A stretch of 64,000 nucleotides of DNA from contig JACCLO010000002.1 of NCBI GenBank assembly GCA_029448655.1, positions 2,170,001 to 2,234,000 of the forward strand. Direction: 5' to 3'. The DNA comes from Wolfiporia cocos (taxonomy: Eukaryota > Basidiomycota > Agaricomycetes > Polyporales > Phaeolaceae). Position 1 is the stretch's first letter. Each line of letters begins with the position of its first letter. Positions 34,168 to 46,474 of the stretch are shown here, piece by piece. The translations under genes were made by a program, and so were the position numbers. The notes below the pieces were generated by a model. That model saw only the letters and a list, made by a program, of their open reading frames with translations, did no database searches and was not told the DNA's origin.

Positions 34168-35915
34168 ATGACATTCATGAACCTTCCGCCTGTCCCGCCG
34201 GAGCTCAAGACCGTCTCGCCCTACCTACAGCGTGCCGATGAGCTCTCAACCAAGGAACCCGTCGTATCTTATTGGTGTATGTCTTGCATACCCTTGTATG
34301 TACGGTCAAGCACTAAACCACTCCAGGCGCATACTATGCTGCACAAGTGGGGATTGCCCTGAAGCCGAAGGACGCCCCGTCCCGCAAGTTCCTCTTCAGC
34401 CTGCTCGAGGCTCTAGAGCACCTCAAGGCCGACTTGGGCTCGAATGATGCAATCGAGGATGAGGCCGCTGCGAGCGCATACGTGGAGAACTTCGCGCTGA
34501 AAGTGTTCGCGATGGCCGACAACGAGGACCGTCGCGGGGAGGCTACTCGGTGTGTCCCCCTCGTCCCCTCTGCCCCGCTCAACCATAACTCAAGCCCATA
34601 ACTTCTCTTTCTCCGCCCTTCTCGATGCCTACCACGGACACGTCTTAGGCAGACCGCAAAGAAGTTCCTCGCCGCAGCCAACTTCTTCGAGATCCTCCGC
34701 ACGTTTGTGCAGCCCGACCTCGCGCATACGACCGATTACCAGAACGAAGAGAAGATACGATACGCCAAGTGGAAGGCTGCGGACATTGCCAAAGCGTTCC
34801 GCGAGGGGCGCAAGCCCACCGCAGGACCCGCAGGGTCCGAACCATCCGCAGCCGACGGCGCTACACCGCCAGCCTCTTCAACGCCCATGCAGGCGTCATC
34901 GCCGCACGGATCCTCGTCCGTGCTGCCTGCGCAGGGGCAGACGCCCTTACCGCAACGAGACAGTTTCTTGCACGCAGTGCAGGCTGCGCAGGGCTCAAGC
35001 ACGTGGAGCACAACGGCGACTCCGGGACATGGAAACTACGCCGCGGCCGGGGCTGCGGATCCCTCGAGTCAGCGCCCGCGGGCGTGGGTCAGTGAGGAGC
35101 GGGAAGGTCGCGAAGACGACGGCGGTGCGATATCGCATGAGGGTTATCTTAATCCGTCTGTAGTCGTCGAGCCTGTCGCTCCTCCTGAAGGCCATTTCGA
35201 ACACGTCCCACCCAATGCGGGCAATTCCGACTCGTTCGCCCTGTCCGCAGATTCATCGTCTCTGGGCTTCGTTCCGCAATCTCCACTCAACCGCGTGTCG
35301 CACATCGGTCCGCCCGCGCTTCCCCCTCCGATCACACTATCCCCTCTATCAGCCGCTTTTGCGCTCCCGTCGTCTCCACCTGTAGAGTCGAACGTGCTCC
35401 CGTCTGCGCCACCCCCGTCTGCGCCTCCTACTGTCTCCTTCACTGCGCCTCTGATATCGCCTCCAGCCTCGCCACCTGCATCACCTCCCGCTCCGCCGCA
35501 ATCTGCGCCCCCGCCCGCCTCTCCGCCCGCACCCCTTGAGCCACTGTATACCCCTGCGCCTCCGCCCCCAGCCCCCGCGCGTCCTCCCGCGCCGACGCAT
35601 CCATCAGCGCCTGTATACCCGCATCCGTCTGTGCCCACGCCGCCTCCGGCGCCGTTCCACCCTCCTGCACCGTCTTATCCCGCCGCACCTGCGCATCCAC
35701 CCCTGAACCCGCACGCCTACGCCGTTCCTCCGCCGGGGTCGTATGCGCCGCCACAGGCGCCCTCGGTTGCAGCTGCCCCGTCAGTCGACCTTACGCCCGC
35801 AACTATCGCGCGCGCGCAGAAGCATTGCAAGTTCGCAATCTCTGCGCTCGACTATGACGATGTGGAGCAGGCGAAGAAGGAGCTGAGGGCGGCGCTGGGC
35901 ATGCTTGGTGGGTAG
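34168..35915 (+). CDS. VTA1: Vta1 / LIP5 homologue, ESCRT regulator of Vps4
   Basis: An activator of the Vps4 ATPase in multivesicular-body sorting. Three exons: 34168-34276, 34327-34549, 34649-35915, giving 532 aa. N-terminal tandem MIT region: PPELKTVSPYLQRADEL, VSYWCAYYAAQVGIAL, then QTAKKFLAAANFFEIL and KIRYAKWKAADIAKAF. The Vps4-binding VSL domain is at the very end: ATIARAQKHCKFAISALDYDD, QAKKELRAAL. Between them lies a linker of about 300 residues, the last 130 of which are almost only Pro/Ala/Ser. Intron 2 (99 nt) is longer than most. Long minus-strand frames opposite the linker are composition shadows. Confidence 0.93.
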
Positions 35916-36599
35916 GCCATGTAGTGAGGGAGGTAACCTATAGAACGATACTTGTTGTGCACTTAAGTAATTGACGTGCACTCTATTTACTAACCGGCTT
36001 CGCTCATTCGATAATATGGTACTGGTTCGTCGATATACCATAAATGTAAAACTTGCCAGCCGTGTCTAATGCTGCGCATCAGAGAATATAGAGTACTTGT
36101 GCTGTCTGCATAAATAACTTTGACGCGCAGCGAGGAAAGAGAAGACGCAGATCAAATGCAACATGAGGAGCCAACGCCCATACTGGTGCTTGAGAGCGCT
36201 GTTTCCGTACTACTCTGTGTACAAATGCATGCCGCACGGATGCAAACGCTCAATCTCCAAGCTACACTGAGACCGCGATTTGCAAGCCACGGGGAAAGCT
36301 CGGAGTGGCAGCAGCATCAGATCTCGAGATACAACCGATCGCGGGAAACGCCTCGTGTCGATCAAGAAGCAGGCTGCTGAGTCAGCGAGTCCCAGCATAC
36401 TGGGCGTCTGCTGGTGTGACGCTTGGAACCTAACCTGCTGTGCCTGCACAGCGCCTCTTCACGGCCCCTCCACTTCCTATCTCTTGTCTGCTTTGACCCA
36501 GCGGTCACTACGTTCACTCTTTGAACTGGCGGACTCTCTATGGTGCTTGGCTTGCCACCTTCAGTTGCTTTCCATCCGTGACTGCGGATCTGACTCTAG
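35916..36599. other. Intergenic gap upstream of the Cas1-like gene
   Basis: 684 bp between two plus-strand genes. Short frames only. No element is recognised. Confidence 0.4.
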
Positions 36600-39557
36600 A
36601 TGGCACCGAAACGGCTTTCGTTCTCCGTCAACCCTCTCTGGTCACATTATGTAGCGATAGCCTCGGTGGCATTTGCTCTACTGCTTGGCGCTGCTCGATA
36701 CTTCATTGTTGGTGCGTCATATGTAAACCGCTACCAGGCAGGCTGCTCAAGCAGGCTTGGAGGGCAGATCGTACGGACCCTCTACATTGCGATGCTCTAT
36801 TGACAGAGGGACGATGGTTGGACGACAAATGGAAGAACTGGCAGCCGGAAGGTGTGTAATATTACACAGGTTCATATATAAGACTGCTCTAACTACCTTC
36901 GCATACATAGGTTGCATGATGTACACCTACCAGCCTACAGACATCTCGACCTGCCTGGCTACGCGCCGTGTTGTCTTCATCGGTGACTCTGTTACGCGAC
37001 AGCTCTTCTTCCAGCTTCTACATATTGCAGACCCTGCTCTTCCCGTCGCGCCCCCCGACGACACGCGGAAGCATGCTGACCACACCTTCACTTCGTCCAC
37101 CGGGATCCACTTCACCTTTATCTGGGACCCATACCTCAACTCCTCACAAGCTCAGTCATACATAAACCCTCCGGGCGCCCCTAGCTCGCCATCCATTGCA
37201 TCGCCACCTTCACCCGACCCCGAGTACAACCGTCCTGCGCTGCTGGTGCTCGGGTCCGGCCTCTGGTACCTGCGCTACGCGGAGGCAGGATCTGGCGGGC
37301 TCCCTGCGTGGGAAGCACAGATGGAGGCAACGCTTGCGGCGCTCGCGCACGGGCACGCAGCCGACACGGCGGTCGTACTCCCCATCGAGGACGTCATACC
37401 CGCGAAGCTCGACCGCGCGCGCGCCGCGTCGATGCACGCATCCGACATCGACGCGATGAACTCCGACCTGCTGCACCGCATCCGCCCGCCCGCACACACA
37501 GACCCGTACGCGTTCTTCCCTGGCTGGGGCGCGGAGCCCCGGCTCGACCCCGGGATGGCCAAGGGAGGGCGCCTGCCGGTGTCGCTGCCGCTCGTGTTCA
37601 ACAAGATGCTGGACGAGTCGCAGACCGCCGACGGGCTGCATTTCTCGGATGCGGTTGTGCGCGCGCAGGCACAAGTGCTGCTCAATGCACGATGCAATGA
37701 TGCGTTGCCGAAGACATTCCCGTTGGACAAGACGTGCTGTAATGCATACCCGCGCCCAGCTCCGTTGTATGCGCTGGTCCTCGCTGCTGCGATTATGTGG
37801 GGCCCAGTAGTCGTATTGTTATTGCGCCGAGTGGGTCAGTGGTTCTCTATGCGTGGTCAGCCACAAAGTCTGAGATTTGGATATTATTGCAGGGTCTCGT
37901 GCGCCCGGACAGCCACTCATTGCAGACCACGAGATGCCTGCAGTGGTGTTTAGCGCTGCGGCTGCATTGATCTACCTTGCGGATCGGACGGGGTTCTGGC
38001 TAAAAGAGCAGAAACAATTTAGTCCGTGGACATTTTCCTTCCTCAGCCTGCTCAGTCTGGTCGCCGGACTCATCACGGTCCGACGTGCGGACAAGGACCT
38101 CGGCTTCCTCAATCGCGAGCAGACGGATGAGTGGAAAGGCTGGATGCAGAGTACGTCGGGCATGGCGATGTTATTGCATTCAGCATATTGACTGGGCTTG
38201 CATCAACCAGTTGCCATACTGATATATCACTACACTGGCGCAAGCAAGGTATCTGGCATATACAATCCCATTCGGGTACTTGTCGCCTCGTATCTATTCA
38301 TGACAGGATACGGCCATACCACGTACTACGTCAAGAAGGCCGACTTCGGGTTCACTCGTATCGCGCAGGTAGGCAGCAGGGTGATTACGATGGGCTTTAT
38401 TCTGACGTTCTGCTTAGATCCTGATCCGCCTCAATCTGCTTACCATTCTGTTGGCATATCTCATGAACACCGACTACCTGTCTTACTACTTCGCGCCGCT
38501 GGTGTCGTGGTGGTTCCTTGTCATATATGCGACGATGGCTCTGGGCTCGCAGTACAACGAGCGCACAGTCTTCCTTGTAGGCAAGATTGTCGTCTCCATG
38601 GTCTTTGTGGCATGGTTTATGGGCGAAGCTTGGATCCTGGAGGCTGTCTTCCAATTCCTCGAGCGTGTATGCGGAATTCACTGGTCGGCGCGCGAGTGGT
38701 CCTTCCGTGTGAATCTCGACCTATGGATCGTGTACGTCGGCATGCTTACCGCCCTCTCCGTCATCAAGATCCGCGAGCACCGGCTCACAGACCATCCACA
38801 ATGGCCGCTCGCCACAAAGGTCGCCTCGGGCGCGTCCGCGCTCGCGCTGCTCTGGTTCCTCGCGTTCGAGCTCATGCAGTCGGACAAGTTCGCGTACAAC
38901 CGCTGGCACCCGTACGTCTCCTTCCTGCCCGTGCTCGCGTTCGTCGTGCTGCGGAACGCGACGGGCATCTTGCGCTCGGCGTCCTCGCGCATGTTCGCGT
39001 TCGTCGGGACGTGCTCGCTCGAGACGTTCATCATCCAGTACCACCTCTGGCTCGCCGGCGACACCAAGGGCATCCTCCTCGTCATCCCCGGCACGCGTTG
39101 GCGCCCGGCGAACCTCGTGCTCACGACGATCGTGTTCGTCTACGTCTCCCACCGCGTCGCACAAGCCACGGGCGAGGTCACAAACTGGGTGTGCGGCACG
39201 GGGAAGCCGCAGACGCTGCCAACGACCGCAGAGCCCGCGCCGTCATCGAGTCGTCGCGCACACGCTGTGACGCCCGCCGGCGAGGGCGAGGTGATTTTCC
39301 TCGTCTCGCAGGATGGAGAGCAGCGCAAAGACAACGACGGGAACGACCTCCCGCCGGAGCCGGATACCCCTGCCCGCCCCCCGCGACGGTGGGTGGACAG
39401 ACTCGCGGAGGAATCGTCTGCTTCACAGTCCTCCTCGCCTGGGTTCAGGGTGTGGTATGGCGAGACGGAGTGGCAGCCGGGCGTCGGGACCAAGCTGGCC
39501 ATCACGGCGGTTGCGCTTTGGCTGCTCAACATAACGTGGCCATATTCGCCGGCATAG
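36600..39557 (+). CDS. CAS1: Cas1/CASD1-like polysaccharide O-acetyltransferase
   Basis: A Golgi membrane enzyme type that O-acetylates glycans; Cryptococcus Cas1 is needed for acetylation of capsular glucuronoxylomannan. Six exons: 36600-36711, 36768-36851, 36911-37834, 37893-38150, 38211-38368, 38418-39557, giving 891 aa. There is a signal-anchor near residues 15-37. The SGNH-like luminal domain follows: [11 protein letters not shown] with nucleophile Ser about 92, and the Asp/His pair in DGLHFSD (about 306 and 309). Multiple membrane helices then start with [17 protein letters not shown] and include [32 protein letters not shown] and [18 protein letters not shown] hydrophilic Ser/Pro-rich segment precedes the last helix. 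Confidence 0.92.
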
Positions 39558-40300
39558 TAGATGGCAATTGGACGTTTCATAGCGCACATATTATTGGGGA
39601 ACTCCCATTGTATAATACACGATATGAATGTGCTAATGAGCCTGGCCTTACTACATGATACCACCTGAACTACATTGGATCACAGTCCTGCATGTCGCCT
39701 AGACCATTTTGGTTCGACCTGTCGAATAGGTGAATCGTTAGCCCAAGCCTTGTGACGTTTGATAGAAGAGAATATCAGAATTAGCATGGAAGATATCGTC
39801 ACTGCTCGTCCAGAAGACGAGGTCAGTACTTGACTCTAGAGATATTGTTCATCCCTTGGAGGGGCGTGGAGTGGACACTCACTGTAATCGCACCCAGTAT
39901 TGTAGACGAAGCCAGGATACAGCTAATATCTGAGGAAAACGCGTCAGTATGGTGTGTCCTTGTCGACACCAGAAGCGAGGTGGAAGCTCGGAAATTTGGG
40001 CATATTATTAGTTGTACGTTCATCAGCCGATGAGCTTCGAAGTAGCGATTCATTGATTCTCGTCACCGCAGAAGAGCAAACAGAGAAATACTTACATCAA
40101 ACCCAGTGGTGGGTATGGGACGCGACAACGAAAAAATGGTGGACGCGGTGGCTATTATACGCAACAGGGTATCACGTGCTGTTAAGGTTAGGGCAGGCGA
40201 GGCTGCGTGGCGGGGTCTGCCTTTCTTGGCGCCGGGCCTGCTTCTACGCGTACTTCTCCAAAGCGGAGGCCTGGCTCTTGCAGACTTCCCTCCGACCACG
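39558..40300. other. Intergenic gap upstream of CUT8
   Basis: 743 bp. The CUT8 frame stays open upstream to about 40106 without homology. Short frames on both strands have no recognised content. Confidence 0.4.
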
Positions 40301-41606
40301 ATGGCCAACGTAGTCACACACCCCCAGCTTCAGGTTGACTTCCACCGCGGTCCTCTCCACCACTCCCCCTCGCCTTTAGGCTTTGGCTTCGGGCTCTCCA
40401 ACACGCCTGTGATGGGGGGATGGTCGGCCACACCCTCGCATGCGCTGCAGCCGTCATGGCCTGCCGCGACGTCCTCACAACATTCAGCGTCCCGCCCAGC
40501 GAAGCGACGACATGAACCAGATGACGATTCTGACTTGAGGGGCACGAGGGACGAGTCCATGGAGAGTAACAGTCCCCCACCAGAGCGCCCAAAACGCTCC
40601 GCGCCGAAACGTGCCCGCACCACGCCCGCGCTAGTGGTTACGGGAAAGGAGGAGAAGAACAGCAAGGAGAACAAGCCGCCGCCCGCGAGCGATGAGAATG
40701 ACGTGGATGTGGGTGTGCTGCTAGGTAAGGCGTGTTTCTAGTGGCATTCGGGTGTATTAACCACATGCGCTCGCAGCGAGTCTGCCACCACAGTCACTGC
40801 TGCCATTACTCACTTCCCTGCTGGCCGCACAGCCATCCCTCAAGTCCACCGTCCTATCGCTTATACCCCGACCAACGCTAGATACCGCGATGCAGGCGTT
40901 GGCGGTTTCGGCCAACAAGCTCCGCGATGCATACCCGTATTCTACTTCACCATTCTCGCAACCCGGCCCATCATATTCGCCCGGGTTTGGCATGGGGAGC
41001 TTCGCGAGCAATCGCGCAGGCTCTCCGTCTCCTGCTGGTTTTGGTTTTGGTCGCCCGAGCGCAGTATCTGCGTTCAGCTCCACACCAAGCCAGCCGCCGA
41101 ATAACGGCATGCGCGACGAATACATCATCAACCGTATGCGGCCACATATCACGGAGTTTGTATCCGCGTGTCTGTCATATCTCCCGTACTTCTCCTATGC
41201 CGCCCCTCCTTCCTCTTCCCCCTCGCAGAAGTTGCACACGCAGTCACATGCCGCCGCTCTGCAACTACAGCATAAGGACCGATCACATCCGACGGAGACC
41301 TACCTCTTCCTCTCTGCTCTCACGACCCATGTTCTTAATCAACCTCCTCTGGCACAGGCCTCGCTCGCACCACTGCTCTTGCCAAGACTCACGGACGAGT
41401 GGAGGGCGTGGATCGATCGTGTGGATCAGCTGGTGAACCGAGAAGGAGGGATGTTCGGGTCGGAGACGGTGCGCAGCTGGGAGAGGGGGCTTGACGAGTT
41501 AGCCCAAGCGAAGGGGAACGGTTTCGAGGTTTTCCGACAGCTCCGAGATATGTGGGTCTCGAAGGTGGGTTGGCTTCTCGGGAGGCAAGCAATGGAAGAA
41601 CTTTAG
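40301..41606 (+). CDS. CUT8: Cut8/Sts1-like nuclear proteasome tethering factor
   Basis: Anchors the 26S proteasome at the nuclear envelope, needed for mitotic proteolysis. Two exons: 40301-40724 and 40777-41606, giving 417 aa. The N-terminal 120 residues are disordered with a basic nuclear-localisation-like part (RPKRSAPKRARTTP). The Cut8 core follows: VGVLLASLPPQSLLPLLTSL, then SLIPRPTLDTAMQALA, YIINRMRPHITEFVSACLSY, TETYLFLSALTTHVLNQPP and LTDEWRAWIDRVDQLVN, ending VSKVGWLLG. I chose MANVV as start because the upstream in-frame extension looks unlike the family. Confidence 0.88.
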
Positions 41607-42099
41607 AATCGAAGATGGTACGCATCTATGCTCCACTTCGCACTTACGATCACAGCAGGTTGGCTTTACATACGAGGCTGATAATGATCACTCAGGTATA
41701 GTAGTCGTCTGTCCATCTCCTCACGCATCTCGTCCTGTTCACCATCGTGTGAATGCGTCCCCTCGTTCACGGCCGTTAATGTTGTTGTTTGGCTCTGCTC
41801 ACATCCATCATCTCTGTACACTCCTTGCATCGTTCGCAATACATTTTACACACGCTGATTCGGGAATCGGGAAGTTGGAGCGCGAAGATACGCGTTCCGG
41901 CGTCTAGCACGCGCCTCGGCAAGACCGGGGCGCGCGACGCGACGCGTGCGCACGTGGCAAAATTTGTGGTCGACCTGCGTTGGCAGCTGCATCTTGCGCG
42001 ACCAACTCCGAGTCCTCGACGCAGAACCGCGCCCACTGCCCCGCGCATACACTTGAGTGCCGCTCCTGCCGCACCGCCACCCTGCTGGAATGCCCATGC
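41607..42099. other. Intergenic gap, 493 bp
   Basis: Between CUT8 and the helical-repeat gene on the same strand. Several frames overlap on both strands near 41800-42100, but the only homologous-looking part belongs to the next gene. Confidence 0.4.
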
Positions 42100-43976
42100 A
42101 TGCTTCAACATGCCCCTCGTCTCGCCAATGCCGCCCTGCCCGCGTTCCCCAGCATCTTATTGGCGGCAGCTGGGCGTGCATGGTCCAGGACTCGGCCTGG
42201 ACGCGCAGCTCACGGAGGGCTGTCGCGCGGGTATCTCAACAAGCCCGGGGGCAGTGGGCAGCGCGGTGCTAACGGCGCAGCGGCGGAAGGTCACCCTGTA
42301 GCAGGATCCTCGTAAGTACCTCGAGGCATATGCATATTCCAGTGCTGGAGCTTCACGCGTGGCTTGTGCCCAGGACCTCCCGGCTTGCTCAGCTATTTGT
42401 CTACGGGGATCCTCATGGGGAAATTATGGACATCTGGCAGCAAGCGACCGCGCCCTCAAAACTCCGGCAGCGTGGGGGAGATGGTGCTGGTGCTTCGGGT
42501 TATGAGCCCTCTATGGGCGATCACTGCGCAAGATTGAGCTATCACACGCGCGATGTAGCCCGCCAGTCTGAACGCTCGCGACCACTGGGCTTCGCACCTA
42601 TCGAAGAAGTTGACGGCGATTTTCTTTCCAAGGTTAGCGTAGAGGACCCTGGACACGACCCCCAGCCGTCGGGCCAACATGAGCCCCCATGGTCTGACAT
42701 CATCGCCTCCTTGTCACTACTTCAACGCTCGCGCTTATCTGTGTGGGAGCCATCTCTTACGACGTCGACAGACGCCCCTGCACCGCGGAGTGCCGACGAC
42801 TTATGCCAGAACCTCTTATTCCTCCGGACACTGGACCCTGTGCCCGACCTTAGCTCCATCGTGCGTTATCACAGAGAGCACCGTGAATATCACTCGACGG
42901 AGTCGTACAACCTACTGGTCGCGCTCGCCATTCGGCACGCAAACTTTGGCTTGGCGCGGACGCTGCTTCACGAGATGGCGTACGCGCGTATTCCTGAGGA
43001 TATCATGACACGACAGCTTCGCACGCGATATAGGGTCCGAGTGGGGCTATGGGACCAAGCATGGGCCCACGAGGTGGAATGGGCTGAGGCAGAGGGCATC
43101 GCGATGCCATTGCACGTTTGGCTCGAATTTTTCGATACTGAGAAAAGGGGCGCGATTCGGGAGAAATTGCACGGACACAAAGGCGATAGTGGAGACGAGG
43201 AAGGGCCGAAATCCGCATCGGCGGGGACGGAGCGCAGCGTGCAGCTAGAACGACGTCTGCGGACGCTCATGAGGACACTGCCTTCGGTGACCGCAAATGA
43301 GAAGAACTCGATCCCGCTTCGAGCTGTTCACCGCATCGTGCGCGCCCTCATTCAGACGAACGCGCGCCAGCATGCGATCTCCCTCACAAAGTTCATCTTT
43401 GGACATCTACCAGAGAAGCTCGTCCCTGCCCAGGCTGACGCCTGCCTCAAGATCGTTCACCTCCACCTGATGTCAGATCCGAACGGCAAACACGGGACGC
43501 AGGCGCATTTCGAGATGCAAAAGATACTGTACGAGTTATTGGACGCCTGCCCGGAGATCCGCCCCTCGTCGACGACGCTGTTCTTGCTTCTACGGCCGCT
43601 GCGGAGGGCGAGGGCGAGCGGCGATTCCGCCGCGATGGCCGTAAGGACCTTCGTGAAGCGCTGGGGTGCAAGCGTTCTGGATGACAAGGTCCGGCGCCGG
43701 CTCGCGTCGCTAGCCATCAAGCAGGGCAAGCTCTCTCTCGCCGCTTCCATCATCCGCACGCAGACAGCTGTGGTAGATCTGCGCCGCGAGTTGGCAGTCG
43801 AGGAAGCAGTCAAGGCGGGGGCACTGCGTCGACCGCGCAGGCGCCGGCTTCGGCTGTCGTGCGCATTCCTAATTCCGCGGAAGAGCGTGGAGGGGCGCAG
43901 ATGGCTGTCGTTGCGCAAGCGCCTGGGACGGATGCGCCGCAAGAAGATATCCTCGACCAGCTTGGAGGCGCAATAA
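42100..43976 (+). CDS. Probable mitochondrial helical-repeat (PPR-like) protein
   Basis: Two exons: 42100-42311 and 42374-43976, giving 604 aa. The N terminus (MLQHAPRLANAALPAF) then Arg-rich residues without acids looks like a mitochondrial targeting peptide. The body is alpha-helical with PPR-like pairs, e.g. ESYNLLVALAIRHANFGLA and TLLHEMAYARIPEDI, AVHRIVRALIQTNARQHA and MQKILYELLDACPEIRPSS. A role in mitochondrial RNA handling is inferred. The last 55 codons (ALRRPRRRRLRLSC and on) are strikingly basic, while the +1-shifted frame after the GGGGG run at 43817-43821 reads as ordinary Ala/Gly/Gln-rich protein, so the annotated C terminus may be a frameshift product. Confidence 0.7.
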
Positions 43977-45612
43977 GTGGGGCCGCTACCGCCTGGGGTG
44001 GCGGTTACGGCAGTGGGTGTTCGCATGCATTTATGTCCCGAGCGTACACACAACGTTGCCGCACGTCTCAAATTCGTTGTGGTCCTCGTGTACGTAGTTG
44101 GAGCTAACACGTTCAGGTATCTTCACCCCGATCCGTCCCGGCTAATGAAACCATTTGCATACACTTCGGTCATGTCGGTGACAAGTGCTTGGTATGAGAA
44201 ATGTCGCTCCGCTAATTGCGCACACGATCGCTGCGCAACAATACGAATGTACCTATGGACCAACCGAACGGTAACAAAGCGCATGCTAATTACCGCTTTC
44301 TCAATCTTTGATCCGCCGGCAAACCTGTCCGGAAGCTTCTTGATCTTGTGGTCGAATACAACGTCGTCTGAGCCGAGGTGCTTTGACGGTCATAGATGAG
44401 CTCATCAGTTCCCAACAATTACGATCAGTAAGAGATCCTGCGTTGCTGATGCCATATAGCGCTATTGCAGAGCCGTCAATATTGGGGGTAGTGATGCTGA
44501 AGAGGATTGTTATCCCAAGTGCACAGCTTAATGACTTGGCTGCCCTGGGTGCTTGCGGACCCCTGGGTGATTGCGGACAGCGCGGCTATCTCTTTGCAAA
44601 ATCCCGCTTCAGTGGTAAGCTTTATTTGTGATAGTTCGCCACGCGCGGTGACACGATGCAGCGACCAGGTCCAGTACGTATACGAAAGTGCTATGCATGC
44701 CAGGCGACCCGGTGGTCTCGGCCCAGAACTCGAGATGAGTCAGTGGCGTCGTCGGCAGCTGGACGATGCCAACACAGACGCATCGCATTTTACGTCGCTC
44801 GCGAGATCAAGTGGTCCTTGGTGGATATGGACGAGAGTAAGAGAAGTTTGTCCGAGCGACGTGAGGCCAGCTGGCTCGGAGATCAACTTCCCATTTGAAC
44901 GGCCGCGTTTTGTGTTGCCGCGGAGATCCGAATATACTGCAGTCGTCTGCAATCGTTACCAGATCGTCGAATAACTCCCCGCGGCGTCCGGGCACTTGCG
45001 GACCCAGTACGCGCATACTAAGTGTCCGGATGCTATTTCTTTCGGCTACATACATAGACATACATACCTTCGTTATGAGCACAAGCAGCCTATGGGGAAT
45101 GCATTACCTCTTCCTCCATAAGCATCCGATTTATTGAACTCCCTGTCAAACCGACCCCGAGATGTCCGAGGGGAGCATGCCGTTCGCCTCCGAGGATGGC
45201 GCAGATTTCCTGCAAAATCCTAATCTTCCTGGACGAGATCTGCGCACTGTTGATCTGTAGTCTCATAGATTAATCCTTTGCTGGATCTTGCCCGAGCGCC
45301 GATTATGTTCTAGGACAATCGTGTTGGTGGCATTTCACTTTAGCTTGTATGCTCGACGCATCATCGTGTTTAGTGGTTCCTGTACTCGAGGAGTCAGAAC
45401 GGCAATCAAACGATTACTCATGCTCCAGGCTTCAAGTGCCAATACCTTGTCAGCAAAGGGGGAACATGGCGAAATCTAGATTTCCTGTCGATATGACATC
45501 TCTGGAACGGTGCAGATGGGATGGGATGACGCTCTCTTTACCCTTCAAAAGGACTGCCTCAGATGCGGAAGAGTCGCTGTCCCACTGCTGAGCGCAGCGA
45601 ATTCACCGTACA
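43977..45612. other. Gene-poor region, 1.64 kb
   Basis: Between the helical-repeat gene and the REX4-like gene. Frames up to 155 codons occur on the plus strand (44507-44974), but none looks like a protein family. The shifted frame of the preceding gene stays open to 44107. No repeat or transposon end was seen. Confidence 0.4.
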
Positions 45613-46474
45613 ATGACGCAGAAATATCCTGTACCAACTCCTGAGAAATTCCTGGGAATATCTTGCCTATGTGTTGGATGTGGTCCCGGTGGTAGCACGT
45701 CCATGCTAGCGTATGAGCAACTCACCTCGCTGGCCGAACCCTCTCGCTGATCCTTCATTCCAGGCGAGTCGCAATTGTTGACTATCAAGGCCAAACGGTC
45801 TTCCACACCAATGTACAGCCTACGATGCCAGTCTCAGATTATCGAACTGGAACAACGGGCATAGAAGCTGCCCACCTTGATCCAGGTATGTCAGGACCTG
45901 GGACAATCCCCGTCAATTAATTTCTGATCGACCGCCTCCGCACTTGTGCTGGCTCTACCGCGCTAGGCACGGCGATGCCTTTCACCGAGGTCCAACAGCA
46001 GGTTGCCGCGCTCCTGAAAGAGAAGATAATTGTCGGCCACTCCCTCTGGCACGACCTGTCGGGTGAGTTGCAAGCCATTGGGAAAGGATTGGCCACTTAG
46101 GTGATTCTTGCGTTAGTCCTGGGAATCCCGCATCCGGCCGTCGCCACGCGCGACGCAGCGCTATATCAGCCTTTCAGGAATGCTCTACACATGCAGAACC
46201 AGATTATCCGCCTCCAGACCCTCATGTGGCACCTGATGCGTCGGCGAGTGCAAGAGGGCCACATCGATGCGGTGAGGTCCCCTGCGCTAATCTCCGCGCT
46301 CGCAGGCCCGCTGACTCCCTCTTGCATATTGTCATCTGACACCGTAAGCTCGAGAACGCGCGCGCTGCCATGGACCTGTACCGTTCGCACGCCACGGAAT
46401 GGGAAGGCGCTATTTCGAGGGGGCAGTGGCCCACCGTCCTGCCTCCCAGCACGTTTTCTCGGTGCTATCTGTGA
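45613..46474 (+). CDS. REX4-like 3'-5' exonuclease paralogue with degraded active site
   Basis: Five exons: 45613-45710, 45764-45885, 45967-46062, 46117-46271, 46349-46474, giving 198 aa. It aligns well with the Rex4/ISG20 DEDDh exonuclease family: GPGGSTSMLARVAIVDYQG, DYRTGTTGIEAAHL, VGHSLWHDLSVL, TRDAALYQPFR, ARAAMDLYRSHATEWE, LPPSTFSRCYL. But the motif I box, normally L-D-C-E-M-V-G, reads I-S-C-L-C-V-G, so both metal-binding acids are lost (Ser17, Leu19). The late E-D-A-R is E-N-A-R (Asn160). Asp103 of motif II remains. The N-terminal extension of the family (roughly 90 residues) is absent. Despite this, the reading frame and splice sites are intact, so it is a young pseudogene or a pseudo-enzyme. 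Confidence 0.72.

Noticed and set aside
35144..35754. Long minus-strand frames opposite VTA1
   Set aside because: They mirror the Pro/Ala/Ser-rich linker (giving Gly/Ala runs) and have no homology; composition shadows.
40106..40300. Upstream extension of the CUT8 reading frame
   Set aside because: It does not resemble Cut8 N termini, and the internal MANVV start fits the family better.
43457..44110. 217-codon minus-strand frame
   Set aside because: It lies opposite the helical-repeat gene; the translation is Arg/Ser-rich with no domain.
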